Under the pieces are notes generated by a model, which worked only from the letters and a program-made list of their open reading frames with translations, did not search any database and was not told the origin of the DNA. From Streptomyces sp. YIM 121038 (GTDB taxonomy: Bacteria > Actinomycetota > Actinomycetes > Streptomycetales > Streptomycetaceae): a stretch of DNA of 64,000 nt. The stretch is taken from NCBI RefSeq assembly GCF_006088715.1, contig NZ_CP030771.1, positions 4,216,001-4,280,000 on the forward strand, read 5' to 3'. The translations under genes and the position numbers were made by a program. Of the stretch, positions 41,088 through 49,981 are shown piece after piece; positions within the stretch are counted from its first letter, which is position 1, and each line of letters opens with the position of its first letter.

Positions 41088-42071
41088 ATGACCACGGACA
41101 CACCGGCACGGCTCCTTCAGCTGCTCTCGCTGCTCCAGACCCCCCGCGAATGGCCCGGCGGCGAGCTCGCCGGGCGCCTCGGGGTCTCGCGCCGCACGGT
41201 GCGCAGGGACGTCGACCGGCTGCGGGAGCTCGGCTATCCCGTGCGGGCCACGCAGGGCTCCAGCGGCGGCTACCGGCTCGTCGCGGGCAAGGCGATGCCG
41301 CCCCTCGTCCTGGACGACGAGGAGGCCGTGGCCATCGCGGTGGGGCTGCGCGCCGGGGCCGGGCACGCCGTCGAGGGCGTCGAGGAGGCGTCGGTGCGGG
41401 CGCTCGCCAAGCTGGAGCAGGTCCTGCCGTCCCGGCTGCGCCACCGGGTGTCCGCCCTGGGCGCCGCGACGATGTCGCTGACCAGCGGGGACGGGGCGCG
41501 GATCGCGCCGGAGACGCTGACGGTGATCGCGTCGGCGACGGCCGCGCACGAACAGCTGCGGTTCGCCTACGAGGCCAAGGACGGCACCCCGTCGAGGCGC
41601 CTGACCGAGCCGCACCGGCTGGTGTCCACGGGGCGGCGCTGGTACCTGGTCGCGTTCGACCTGGAGCGGCAGGACTGGCGCACGTTCCGCGTGGACCGGG
41701 TGACGGAGCCGTTCCCCACGGCGGTGCGGTTCGCGCCGCGGATGCTGCCGGGCGGGAGCGCGGACGCCTATGTGCGCCGCAGCGTGCTGGCGCGGCGGCC
41801 GGAGTCCTCGGCGTACGAGGTGGACGTGGAGTTCCACGCTCCGCTGGACCGGGTGCGGGGGCGGCTGCCCGCCGCCCTGGGTGAGCTGGCCGCGGTCGGC
41901 GAGGACCGCTGCCGGCTGCGCGGGACGGTGACCGAGCCCGTGGAGTGGGTGGCGGGCCGGCTCGTCTGGGTCGAGTGCGACTTCACGGTGCACGGGCCCG
42001 AGCAGCTGGTGTCCCGCGTACGGGACCTGGGGCGTCGGTTCAGTACGGCGGTGGACCGGACCGGACGCTGA
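41088..42071 (+). CDS. WYL-domain transcriptional regulator (YafY/DeoR-like)
   Basis: 327 residues. The N-terminal winged helix has ARLLQLLSLLQ and GVSRRTVRRDVDRLRELGYPV, and the linker has SSGGYRLVAGKAMPPLVLDDEEA. The WYL domain (about 145-225) has REP-like EPHRLVSTGRRWYLVAFDLERQD, and a WCX-like C-terminal domain follows. WYL domains sense small ligands or nucleic acids. ATG 41088 has GGGAG 5 bases upstream. It probably controls the divergent MFS pump through the palindrome at 40993-41011. Confidence 0.9.
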   Translation: MTTDTPARLLQLLSLLQTPREWPGGELAGRLGVSRRTVRRDVDRLRELGYPVRATQGSSGGYRLVAGKAMPPLVLDDEEAVAIAVGLRAGAGHAVEGVEEASVRALAKLEQVLPSRLRHRVSALGAATMSLTSGDGARIAPETLTVIASATAAHEQLRFAYEAKDGTPSRRLTEPHRLVSTGRRWYLVAFDLERQDWRTFRVDRVTEPFPTAVRFAPRMLPGGSADAYVRRSVLARRPESSAYEVDVEFHAPLDRVRGRLPAALGELAAVGEDRCRLRGTVTEPVEWVAGRLVWVECDFTVHGPEQLVSRVRDLGRRFSTAVDRTGR

Positions 42072-42217
42072 GGCCCGGCGCCGCGGGTCGGGGCCGGGGC
42101 GGACAAGGCCAGGGCAGAGCAGGGCGGCGCCGGAGCAGGGCCTGGGTCGCGGTCGCGCGGGGCCGGGCGCGGGCGGGGCGGGCCCGCCCGGTGCCGCTCG
42201 GCGGCGGGCCCCCGGGC

Positions 42218-43222
42218 CTAGGCCGCCGCGTCGAAGCCCGTGTCGCGCGCCAGCTTCTTCAGTTCGAGCAGGGCGTGCTTCTCTATCTGGCGGATGCGCT
42301 CGCGGGTCAGGCCGTGCTCCTTGCCGACCTCCGTGAGCGTGCGCTCGCGGCCGTCGTCGATGCCGTACCGCATCTTGATGATGGAGGCGGTGCGCTGGTC
42401 GAGGCGGCCGATGAGGTCGTCGAGCTCCTCGCTGCGAAGGAGCGTGAGGACGGACTGCTCGGGGGAGACCGCCGAGGTGTCCTCCAGGAGGTCGCCGAAC
42501 TGGGTCTCGCCCTGGTCGTCCACCGGCATGTTCAGCGAGACGGGGTCGCGGGCCCAGTCGAGGACGTCCGTGACGCGCTCGGGGGTCGACGCCAGCTCGG
42601 CGGCGATCTCGGTGGCCTCCGGCTCACGGCCGTGCTCGCGGTTGAACTCGCGCTGCACGCGGCGGATCCGGCCGAGCTCCTCCACCAGGTGCACGGGCAG
42701 CCGGATGGTGCGGGACTGGTCGGCGATGGAGCGGGTGATGGCCTGGCGGATCCACCAGGTCGCGTACGTGGAGAACTTGAAGCCCTTGGCGTAGTCGAAC
42801 TTCTCGACCGCGCGGACCAGGCCCGCGTTGCCCTCCTGGATGAGGTCGAGCAGGGGCAGGCCGCTGCGCGGATAGCGGCGGGCGACGGCGACCACCAGGC
42901 GGAGGTTCGACCGGATGAAGACGTCCTTGGCGCGCTCGCCGTCGGCGACGAGGGCGCGCAGCTCCTCCTCGGAGGCGGTCACGGCCGACTTCTCCTCGAC
43001 CTCGCCCGCGAGGATCTTCTCGGCGTAGACACCCGCCTCGATGATCTGGGACAGCTCGACTTCCTTCGCGGCGTCGAGCAGAGGTGTGCGCGCTATCTCG
43101 TCGAGGTACATGCCGACCAGGTCGCGGTCGGCGATCTCGCCGCCTGAAGCGCGAACACTGCGTGCCGCGTCGGTCTCGCCGGTGTCGGCGGACTTGCGAC
43201 GGGCGACGGCACGGGTTGCCAT
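42218..43222 (-). CDS. hrdD: Group 2 principal-like sigma factor HrdD
   Basis: The 334-residue protein has region 1.2 at DLVGMYLDEIARTPLL, region 2 at FIRSNLRLVVAVARRYPRSG, LLDLIQEGNAGLVRAVEKFD and KGFKFSTYATWWIRQAITRS, region 3 at PVHLVEELGRIRR, and region 4 with RTLTEVGKEHGLTRERIRQI. It lacks the long region 1.1 of HrdB. Sequence and neighbours agree with S. coelicolor HrdD (MATRAVARR start), a non-essential vegetative-type sigma factor. A sigma-R promoter lies upstream at 43352-43378, consistent with hrdD being a known sigma-R target. Confidence 0.94.
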   Translation of the reverse strand: MATRAVARRKSADTGETDAARSVRASGGEIADRDLVGMYLDEIARTPLLDAAKEVELSQIIEAGVYAEKILAGEVEEKSAVTASEEELRALVADGERAKDVFIRSNLRLVVAVARRYPRSGLPLLDLIQEGNAGLVRAVEKFDYAKGFKFSTYATWWIRQAITRSIADQSRTIRLPVHLVEELGRIRRVQREFNREHGREPEATEIAAELASTPERVTDVLDWARDPVSLNMPVDDQGETQFGDLLEDTSAVSPEQSVLTLLRSEELDDLIGRLDQRTASIIKMRYGIDDGRERTLTEVGKEHGLTRERIRQIEKHALLELKKLARDTGFDAAA

Positions 43223-43351
43223 GCGTGCTCCCTTGCGTGGTTGTCACTGGTCGGTCCGGCGGGGACCCGTGGTGGCGGGCGGGCCGGGCGGTCCGGTATG
43301 GACCTGTGGTGGACGGCACACCCTCCCAGGTGCCCCGCATCCGATGGATAC

Positions 43352-43378
43352 AACGACTGGAATCCGGACAGAATTCCC
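43352..43378 (-). promoter_or_regulatory. Sigma-R promoter of hrdD
   Basis: On the minus strand GGGAAT (43378-43373) is followed after exactly 18 bases by GTT (43354-43352). This is the consensus for sigma-R. From memory, hrdD is a documented sigma-R target in S. coelicolor. The leader to the GTG/ATG region is about 120 bases, so other promoters may lie closer. Confidence 0.8.
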
Positions 43379-43438
43379 AACCCGCGCGTCCATTTTCCTG
43401 ACCATGCAGTACCCTGTGCCGCCACACAGGGAGGCAGG

Positions 43439-43975
43439 GTGGCGCAGGAACTCACAGAGGTGCAGGTCAGACCCGGCGACGAGGCGGATCTCGGGGCCCT
43501 CACGGAGATCTACAACCACTACGTCCGTGAGACAGCCGTCACATTCGACACCGTCCCGTTTCTGCCGGAAGAGAGACGCCGTTGGCTGCTCTCCCACCCC
43601 AAAGACGGCCCGTACCGCCTGATGGTTGCCCAGGTCGGCAAACCGGGGAAACCTGACATTCTCGGCTATGCCACATCGGGCCCGCTGCGCGCCAAGCCCG
43701 CCTACGCGACCTCCGTGGAGGTCAGCGTCTACTGCGACCCGCGCGCGGCCGGGCGCGGCGTCGGCACCCTGCTCTACCGCGCGCTGTTCACCGCCCTGGA
43801 GGGCGAGGACCTGCACCGGGCCTACGCGGGCATCGCGCTGCCCAACGCGGCCTCGGTGCGGCTGCACGAACGGTTCGGTTTCCGGCACATCGGTACGTAC
43901 GCGGAAGTCGGCCGGAAGTTTCACCGCTACTGGGACGTGGCCTGGTACGAGCTGCCCCTAGGGCCGAGGGACTAG
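43439..43975 (+). CDS. Phosphinothricin-type GNAT acetyltransferase
   Basis: 178 residues. The start VQVRPGDEADLGALTEIYNHYV and TAVTFDTVP are typical of the Pat/Bar branch, the acetyl-CoA motif is DPRAAGRGVGTLLYRALF, and GFRHIGTYAEVGRKFHRYWDV is the conserved end. Family members acetylate phosphinothricin or methionine sulfoximine; many genomic copies have other amino-acid substrates. GTG start with GGGAGG 5 bases ahead. It diverges from hrdD. Confidence 0.9.
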   Translation: MAQELTEVQVRPGDEADLGALTEIYNHYVRETAVTFDTVPFLPEERRRWLLSHPKDGPYRLMVAQVGKPGKPDILGYATSGPLRAKPAYATSVEVSVYCDPRAAGRGVGTLLYRALFTALEGEDLHRAYAGIALPNAASVRLHERFGFRHIGTYAEVGRKFHRYWDVAWYELPLGPRD

Positions 43976-44023
43976 TTCCGCAGACCGTTCCTGGCGGCCG
44001 GTCGGCGCGCCTAGCGTGCCGCC

Positions 44024-45157
44024 ATGAACGAGATCAGCGGCACCTCCGGCACGCCCTCCCCCGGCTCCGGTTCCCGTTCCGGTTCCGGCCCCGACTCCGG
44101 ATCCGGTTCCGGCCCCGACTCCGGCGGCGTCCTCGACGAAGCCCTCCAGCGCCTGCACGCGAGCGGCCCCGAGCGGGTCGTGCGCCTCACCAACCACGGC
44201 CCGATGGCCGTCGAGTCCCTGGTGCACAACGGCCAGGCCCACACCGTGCACCGCTGGCTCGACCACTACCGCCACAAGCTGGAGGACATGCCCGCGCGCG
44301 TGGCCCCCATCGGCGACGACGACTGGCGCGCGGCCCTCGGCGACCCGCGCCGGGCCGCCGACTGGATCGACCACTTCGCCCGCGCCCTGGCCGAGCGGCC
44401 CTGGCGCGAGGTGCTCGCCGCCTGGTGGCCGGTGCTCCTTCCCGGCATCGCGGGCGGCTCCACGCACCCGGTGATCCGTGTCGGGCACGCCGTGCGCGGC
44501 CTCACCGCGCCGGGCGGGGAGACCGCGCCCCGCGTCGCCGAGCTGGCGCACGGCCTCGGCTACTGGGCGGCCCGGCACACCCCGCTGCCGCCGCGCGCGC
44601 CCCGCCCCCTGCCGGCCGCGGCCGGTGCCGCCGCCGCGCTCGCCGCGGTGGAGCGGATCCCGGTGCAGGACGGCGGCCTTCCGGACCGCTTCGCGCAGCT
44701 GGCCTCCGTGCCCGTGTGGCCCGCCGCCCCGGCCGCCGACCCGGACGCGGCGCGCGCCCGCCTCGGCGACCTGGTCACCGCCGCCGTGCACCGGTACGCC
44801 ACCCACGGCCACACCGACCCGATCATGCTGGTGCACGCGGCGACCGCGCCGAACGCCGTCCTGCGCGCCCTGCCCGCGCTCCCCCGCGCGCTGTGGCCCG
44901 CCTCGCTGGCGGCGGCCTGGGCGGCGAGCGCCGCCGTCACCGCCGCCTACGGCCCGGCGGCCCCGGCACCCGCCGACGAGCTGCGGACCGCGTACGGCGA
45001 GGCCGGGCGCAGCACCTTCGACGAGGTCTTCGCGCGGGCCGCGGCGCACGGCGACGACCACACGATCAAGTTCGCGGACACCGCCCTGGACGTCGGCGAC
45101 GAGCGGGCGCGCGCGGCCGCGCTGCGGGGCGTGGAGCTCAACCCGCCCGCCCTCTGA
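44024..45157 (+). CDS. Questin oxidase family protein (DUF4243)
   Basis: The 377-residue protein has a low-complexity Gly/Ser/Pro start (about 5-32, encoded by a short DNA repeat). The domain opens with LTNHGPMAVESLVHNGQAHTVHRWL and HYRHKLEDMP, then HPVIRVGHAVRGL, LAHGLGYWAARH and the C-terminal ADTALDVGDERARAAA. The fungal founder performs a Baeyer-Villiger cleavage of questin; bacterial members are mostly uncharacterised. No ribosome site is seen and TAGCGT lies 9 bases upstream, so the transcript may be leaderless. A MarR gene follows. Confidence 0.85.
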   Translation: MNEISGTSGTPSPGSGSRSGSGPDSGSGSGPDSGGVLDEALQRLHASGPERVVRLTNHGPMAVESLVHNGQAHTVHRWLDHYRHKLEDMPARVAPIGDDDWRAALGDPRRAADWIDHFARALAERPWREVLAAWWPVLLPGIAGGSTHPVIRVGHAVRGLTAPGGETAPRVAELAHGLGYWAARHTPLPPRAPRPLPAAAGAAAALAAVERIPVQDGGLPDRFAQLASVPVWPAAPAADPDAARARLGDLVTAAVHRYATHGHTDPIMLVHAATAPNAVLRALPALPRALWPASLAAAWAASAAVTAAYGPAAPAPADELRTAYGEAGRSTFDEVFARAAAHGDDHTIKFADTALDVGDERARAAALRGVELNPPAL

Positions 45158-45227
45158 GCGCGTTCACCACGCCCCGGCGGCGGACACCCCTGCCGGGAGC
45201 ACAGGAAAGGCTCGTACAGTGGGTTAC

Positions 45228-45764
45228 ATGGACAGGCCATCCACCGAGGCACCGGACGCCGCCGGGGAGCGCGCCGCCGCCGGGCCGCGCTGGCTCGACG
45301 GCGAGGAGCAGCGCACCTGGCTCGCGTACATCCACGCCTCCACGCTCCTGGAGGACTACCTCGACCGTCAGCTCCAGCGCGACGCGGGCATGCCCCATCT
45401 GTACTACGGACTCCTGGTGCAGCTCTCGGCCGCGCCGCGCCGCCGGATGCGGATGACGGAGCTGGCCCGCGACTCCAAGATCACCAGATCCCGGCTCTCG
45501 CACGCGATCGCACGGCTCGAACGCAGCGGCTGGGTGCGGCGCGAGAACTGCCCGACCGACAAGCGCGGGCAGTTCGCGATCCTGACCGAGGACGGCCAGG
45601 AGGTGCTGCGGCAGACCGCGCCGGGGCATGTGGAGGCGGTGCGCCAGGCCATCTTCGACCGGCTCACCCCGGAACAGCAGAAGTCCCTCGGCGAGATCAT
45701 GCGGATCGTCGCCGAGGGACTTCAGCCGAAGGAGGCCGGGGCCGACCTGCCCTGGCTCCGCTGA
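45228..45764 (+). CDS. MarR family transcriptional regulator
   Basis: 178 residues. The winged helix lies at about 65-130 (MRMTELARDSKITRSRLSHA, then LERSGWVRRENCPTDKRGQF), and dimerisation helices flank it. One cysteine is in the wing (ENCPTDKRG), a position that could respond to oxidants, but this is inference. Start ATG 45228, or GTG three codons earlier. It faces the end of the MFS gene at 45815, and could control either that pump or the questin-oxidase-like gene upstream. Confidence 0.9.
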   Translation: MDRPSTEAPDAAGERAAAGPRWLDGEEQRTWLAYIHASTLLEDYLDRQLQRDAGMPHLYYGLLVQLSAAPRRRMRMTELARDSKITRSRLSHAIARLERSGWVRRENCPTDKRGQFAILTEDGQEVLRQTAPGHVEAVRQAIFDRLTPEQQKSLGEIMRIVAEGLQPKEAGADLPWLR

Positions 45765-45814
45765 CCCCGGCCGGGGTGCGGACGCCAGGGCGGTTCAGCC
45801 CCTGCGCGGGGGCG

Positions 45815-47341
45815 TCAGTGCGCCACCACCGGGATCTTCACCTCGTCCTCGACGCCGTCGCCGTCGCCGGAGGCCGCCTGGCCGTTCTGGGCGCCGGTGT
45901 TGATGAGTACGGCGGCGATCACCGCGGACGCGGCGAGGATGCCGACCGCCCACCAGATGGCGGCGGTGTAGCCCTCCACCATGGACTGCGCGGCGAGCAG
46001 CTTCTGCGCCGCCGGGGTGGTCGCGGAGGCCGCGTGGTCCTCGATGTACGCCGTGGTCGCGGAGGCCGCGATGGTGTTCAGGAGGGCCGTGCCGATGGCG
46101 CCGCCGACCTGCTGCGAGGTGTTGACCATCGCGGAGGCGACACCGGCGTCACGCGGCTCGACGCCGTGCGTGGCGAGCGACATGGCGGGCATGAACGCCG
46201 TACCCATGCCGAGGCCGAGCAGCAGCTGCGCGGGCATGATCAGACCGGCGTACGAGGTGTCGACCTCCAGCTGCGTCAGGAGCAGCATGCCGACGGCGGC
46301 GACCAGGAAGCCCGGGGCCATCAGGTAGCGCGGGGGCACGCGGATCATCAGGCGGGTGCCGATCTGCGTGGAACCCGTGATCATGCCCGCGATCATCGGC
46401 AGGAAGGCGAAGCCCGTCTTGACCGGCGAGTAGCCCTTCACGATCTGGAGGTAGTACGTGAGGAACAGGAACAGGCCGAACATCGAGATGATCGCCAGGC
46501 CGAGCGACAGGTAGACGCCGCCGCGGTTGCGCTCGGTCAGGACGCGCAGCGGGAGCAGCGGGTGCTTGACCTTGGCCTCGGTGAGGACGAAGGCGGCGAG
46601 GAGCACGACGGACGCGACGAACATCGCGATGGTCACGCTGTCCGACCAGCCCTCGGACTCGGCGCGGGTGAAGCCGTAGACGAGCGCGACCAGGCCGAGC
46701 GTCGACAGGAACACGCCGGGGATGTCCAGCGGCGAGCGGTTGCGGCCGCCCTCGGGCTCGCGGATCACGAAGTAGGCACCGGCGGCGGCGACGATCGCGA
46801 AGGGGATGTTCACGAAGAACGTCCAGCGCCAGTTCAGGTACTCGGTGAGGAAGCCGCCGAGGATCAGGCCGACGGCGCCACCGCCACCGGCGATCGCACC
46901 GTAGATGCCGAACGCCTTGGCGCGCTCCTTGGCCTCGGTGAACATCACCGCGAGCAGGGAGAGCGCGGCGGGCGCGAGCAGCGCGCCGAACACGCCCTGG
47001 AGGGCGCGGGCGCCGAGCATCATCGCCTCGCCGGTCGCGGCGCCGCCGAGCGCGGAGGCCGCGGCGAAGCCGATGAGACCGGTGACGAAGGTGCGCTTAC
47101 GGCCCCAGAGGTCGGCGATGCGGCCGCCGAAGAGCAGCAGACCGCCGAAGGCGAGGGCGTAGGCCGTGATGACCCACTGCTTGTTGCCCTCGGATATGCC
47201 GAGGTCCTCCTGGGCGGAGGGCAGCGCGATGTTCACGATGGTCGCGTCGAGGACGACCATCAGCTGGGCGAGCGCGATGAAGACCAGGGCCTTCCAGCGC
47301 TTTGGGTCCGGAGCGAGTGATGTGACGGGTGATGCAGACAT
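45815..47341 (-). CDS. MFS drug transporter, DHA2 (14-helix) type
   Basis: The 508-residue protein has about 14 helices. Helix 1 is ALVFIALAQLMVVLDATIVN followed by IALPSAQEDLG, loop 2-3 is GGRIADLWGRKRTFV, and a GILAASAVIAAVLINTG helix comes before the acidic tail. It is an EmrB/QacA-like proton-driven exporter. ATG 47341 is chosen over a GTG four codons upstream. The TetR gene lies upstream on the same strand, and two direct repeats with CTGATTCAG lie 40-80 bases before the start. Confidence 0.92.
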   Translation of the reverse strand: MSASPVTSLAPDPKRWKALVFIALAQLMVVLDATIVNIALPSAQEDLGISEGNKQWVITAYALAFGGLLLFGGRIADLWGRKRTFVTGLIGFAAASALGGAATGEAMMLGARALQGVFGALLAPAALSLLAVMFTEAKERAKAFGIYGAIAGGGGAVGLILGGFLTEYLNWRWTFFVNIPFAIVAAAGAYFVIREPEGGRNRSPLDIPGVFLSTLGLVALVYGFTRAESEGWSDSVTIAMFVASVVLLAAFVLTEAKVKHPLLPLRVLTERNRGGVYLSLGLAIISMFGLFLFLTYYLQIVKGYSPVKTGFAFLPMIAGMITGSTQIGTRLMIRVPPRYLMAPGFLVAAVGMLLLTQLEVDTSYAGLIMPAQLLLGLGMGTAFMPAMSLATHGVEPRDAGVASAMVNTSQQVGGAIGTALLNTIAASATTAYIEDHAASATTPAAQKLLAAQSMVEGYTAAIWWAVGILAASAVIAAVLINTGAQNGQAASGDGDGVEDEVKIPVVAH

Positions 47342-47381
47342 GGGTGAAGCCACCTAGAGACGCAGGAGTGAACGAGGCGAG

Positions 47382-47420
47382 TGCTGATTCAGACGTAGTC
47401 GGCGAATGCTGATTCAGACG
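47382..47420. promoter_or_regulatory. Paired direct repeats upstream of the MFS gene
   Basis: TGCTGATTCAGACG occurs at 47382-47395 and again at 47407-47420, 25 bases apart. Each contains the palindrome CTGA-T-TCAG. They sit 41-79 bases upstream of the MFS start, and are candidate regulator sites. The rest of the 269-bp gap holds CGGGCACGGACACGGA direct repeats. Confidence 0.5.
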
Positions 47421-47610
47421 GGGTCACGGGGTTCGGGCACGGACGCGGAGTTGCGCACGGACACGGAGTTCGGGCACGGACACGGACAAAGGAGACACCG
47501 GGCGGGCGGGACGGCACATGGGCCGCGGGCGTGAGGCCGGCTCGTCCTTTGGTCCCCGGTCCGTGGACCGGGGCGGCGGGGAGCCGGGGCCGCGGGCGGC
47601 CGTCACCGGG

Positions 47611-48279
47611 TCAGTGGGCCTTCTGGCGTAGCTCCTCCAAGGTCGCGGGGTGTCCCGGGAGCCGGGAGCGGGCCGGTGCCATGAGGCCGTCGAGGAACAG
47701 CTGGAGATGGCGGTGCACGAACCGGTCGAAGTCCAGGAGGCAGCCGCCGGACCCCGGCAGCGGCCGGGTGAGCTGCCCCAGGGCGATCATCACGTCGGCG
47801 ACGCCGATGTCGGGGCGCAGCTGCCCCACGGCGAGCGCGCGGTCCATGAGCCCCTGCACCGCGCCCTCGACGCGCAGCCGCGCCGCGTGCAGTTCGGGGT
47901 GCTCGGGGTCGAGGGCCTCGGAGACGATCGGGCACAGGGCGCCGATGCGCTCCTCCACCGCGGCGTGCGCGAAGCCGCGCAGCGCCTCGAAGGCGCTGTC
48001 CGGCTCCGCGTCGACGGCCTCGATGGCCTTCTCGGCCAGGACCGAGACGCGGTCGGTGACGAAGAGCAGGACGTGGTGCACGAGCTCGCCGCGGTCGGGG
48101 AAGTGACGGTAGACCGTGGCGTTGCCGACGCCCGCGCGGCGCGCGATCTCGTCGAGCGGTACGTCGGGGCCGTGCTGCACGAACATCTCGCGTGCGGCGG
48201 CGACGATCCGCTCCCGGTTGCGCAGGGCGTCGGCCCGCGGTCGCGGTGCGGTGCGCTGCGCGGCGGTGGCGGTGGACAC
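47611..48279 (-). CDS. TetR family transcriptional regulator
   Basis: 222 residues. The HTH region is LRNRERIVAAAREMFVQHG, then PLDEIARRAGVGNATVYRHF, and a ligand-binding helical domain follows with DRGELVHHVLLFVTDRVSVL. It probably represses the downstream MFS pump and itself. GTG 48279 has GAGGAG about 8 bases ahead and starts just before the HTH; a longer frame to 48405 has no support. Operator-like half-sites lie at 48386-48433. Confidence 0.9.
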   Translation of the reverse strand: MSTATAAQRTAPRPRADALRNRERIVAAAREMFVQHGPDVPLDEIARRAGVGNATVYRHFPDRGELVHHVLLFVTDRVSVLAEKAIEAVDAEPDSAFEALRGFAHAAVEERIGALCPIVSEALDPEHPELHAARLRVEGAVQGLMDRALAVGQLRPDIGVADVMIALGQLTRPLPGSGGCLLDFDRFVHRHLQLFLDGLMAPARSRLPGHPATLEELRQKAH

Positions 48280-48385
48280 GGCAGGTCTCCTCGAAGCGGT
48301 CAAAGGCCTCAGGTTCGCAGGGCCCCGGGTGGCGGGTCCAACGAATTTCCCGGCGGGAGCTGAGGCGCGCGATCCGGGGAGTGGA

Positions 48386-48433
48386 TCCCCGTTTCGCTCG
48401 GACACCGTCTAAACGGGGAGAGCGTCCCCGGTT
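48386..48433. promoter_or_regulatory. TetR operator-like half-sites
   Basis: TCCCCGTTT (48386-48394) and AAACGGGGA (48411-48419) are exact inverted copies. A third, TCCCCGGTT (48425-48433), forms AACGGGGA-N5-TCCCCGGTT with the second, the usual size of a TetR operator. They lie 107-154 bases upstream of the tetR start and between it and the M6 protease gene. Confidence 0.6.
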
Positions 48434-48635
48434 ATTTCCCACCCTTCGCGTGACCTGCGTCACATCCCTGAAAGCCCCCGGAGTCCGCGTCACACCCCCG
48501 GCCCCGCTCCCCCGGAACTTTCCGAGAAACCCACGATCGGTCGCGCTCAGCGCGCGCCCGCGCACCCCCCGGCACAGGGTGATCGCACAGGGCGCAGCCG
48601 GACCCGGCGGCTGCCGCGGAGCGGAGGGCCCACGC

Positions 48636-49967
48636 ATGCAGCAGCCGAGGTGGAAGGGCATAGGCCGGGGCCGCGGCGCGGGGACCCGGGCGCCGGGAGG
48701 GCCGCGCCGCCACCGGGTCGCCAGGGCCGTGGCCCTCGGCTCGGCCGCCGCGGTGGTGCTCGCCGTCACCACGTCCGCGAGCACCGGCCGCCTCCTCGCG
48801 GACACCCCCTCGGCCGCGGGCCCCGTCTCGCAGGCCCGCTCCACGGCGCTCGGCCCCTGCATGATCAGCGGCGAGCTCGGCGTGCAGATGTCGGAGGGCA
48901 TCCCGACGGGCCCCGGCTACACCCGCTCCACCGGAACCGTGCGCGCCCTGAACCTGATGATCGACTTCTCCGACGCCCCGGGCGAGGGCCCGGCGCTCGA
49001 CCGGCTCGGGGAGTTCTTCCCGCAGACCTCCGACTGGTTCCGCACCAGCTCGTACGGCCGTCTCGACTACCGCTCCGAGGTGCCGGTCCCCGACTGGCTG
49101 CGGATGCCGAAGCCGTTCAAGAAGTACGGGATAGAGCGCGGCGCCCCCTTCGACCCGGGCTACCGCGACCTGGTCCGGGACATCGTGACCGCAGCCGACC
49201 CTGCCGTGGACTTCCGCGCGTACGACCTGCTCAACGTCCTCATCACGCCGAACGCGGGCCCCTCGGCGCTCGACACCGTCCTGTCGGTGACGTTCGCGGG
49301 CAACCACGAGGCGCCGGTGGCGGACGGGGTGCCGATCGCCAACGCCTCCTTCGTGTACAGCCGCCAGGACGACGGCTCGGGCAGCTACGACCGGACCGGC
49401 TACCGGGTGCTGCCGCACGAGAACGGCCACGTCTTCGGCCTGCCCGACCTGTACACGCGCGACGGCGGCGGCGCGGTCGGCCACTGGGACATCATGAGCG
49501 AGGACTGGGGCGCCAACAACGACCTGCTCGGCTGGCACAAGTGGAAGCTCGGCTGGCTGGACGACACCCAGGTCGACTGCGCCCCGGCGCACGGCACCAC
49601 GGAGCACCTGCTCACCCCGCTCGCCGGGCGCGGCGGCACGAAGCTGGTGTTCGTGCCCGTCGACGCGAAGACGGGGTACGCGGTGGAGCTGCGCACCCGC
49701 GCGGGCAACGACGAGGCGGTGTGCCGCCCCGGCGTGCTCGTGTACCGCGTGGACGCGGACGTCGACACCGGCCACGGCCCCATCACGGTCACCGACGCGA
49801 CCCGCGACAGCGGCGGCTGCACCCGCAGCCCCAACGTGCACGCGGAGCTCTCGGACGCGCCGTTCGCCCTCGGCGAGACCTTCACGGACCGCCGGACGGG
49901 AGTGAAGGTGAAGGTGGCGGGCGTGGACCTGGACGGCAACTACCGCGTCCTGGTCACCCGCACCTGA
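48636..49967 (+). CDS. Secreted M6 family metalloprotease domain protein
   Basis: 443 residues. An Arg-rich start and a hydrophobic helix (AVALGSAAAVVLAVTTSAST, about 31-50) form a signal peptide. The catalytic zinc site is HENGHVFGLPD: His261, Glu262, His265 and Asp271, i.e. HExxHxxGxxD. Flanking WDIMSEDWGANNDLLGWHK is typical of immune-inhibitor-A-like M6 enzymes. It should act outside the cell on proteins. ATG 48636 with GGAGGG 7 bases upstream. It is divergent from tetR and convergent with rho. Confidence 0.9.
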   Translation: MQQPRWKGIGRGRGAGTRAPGGPRRHRVARAVALGSAAAVVLAVTTSASTGRLLADTPSAAGPVSQARSTALGPCMISGELGVQMSEGIPTGPGYTRSTGTVRALNLMIDFSDAPGEGPALDRLGEFFPQTSDWFRTSSYGRLDYRSEVPVPDWLRMPKPFKKYGIERGAPFDPGYRDLVRDIVTAADPAVDFRAYDLLNVLITPNAGPSALDTVLSVTFAGNHEAPVADGVPIANASFVYSRQDDGSGSYDRTGYRVLPHENGHVFGLPDLYTRDGGGAVGHWDIMSEDWGANNDLLGWHKWKLGWLDDTQVDCAPAHGTTEHLLTPLAGRGGTKLVFVPVDAKTGYAVELRTRAGNDEAVCRPGVLVYRVDADVDTGHGPITVTDATRDSGGCTRSPNVHAELSDAPFALGETFTDRRTGVKVKVAGVDLDGNYRVLVTRT

Positions 49968-49981
49968 GGCGGCGGGCACCC

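Noticed and set aside
43439..43975. Calling the GNAT gene a proven phosphinothricin resistance gene.
   Set aside because: Pat-like sequence is common in Streptomyces with other substrates, and no phosphinothricin pathway genes are near.
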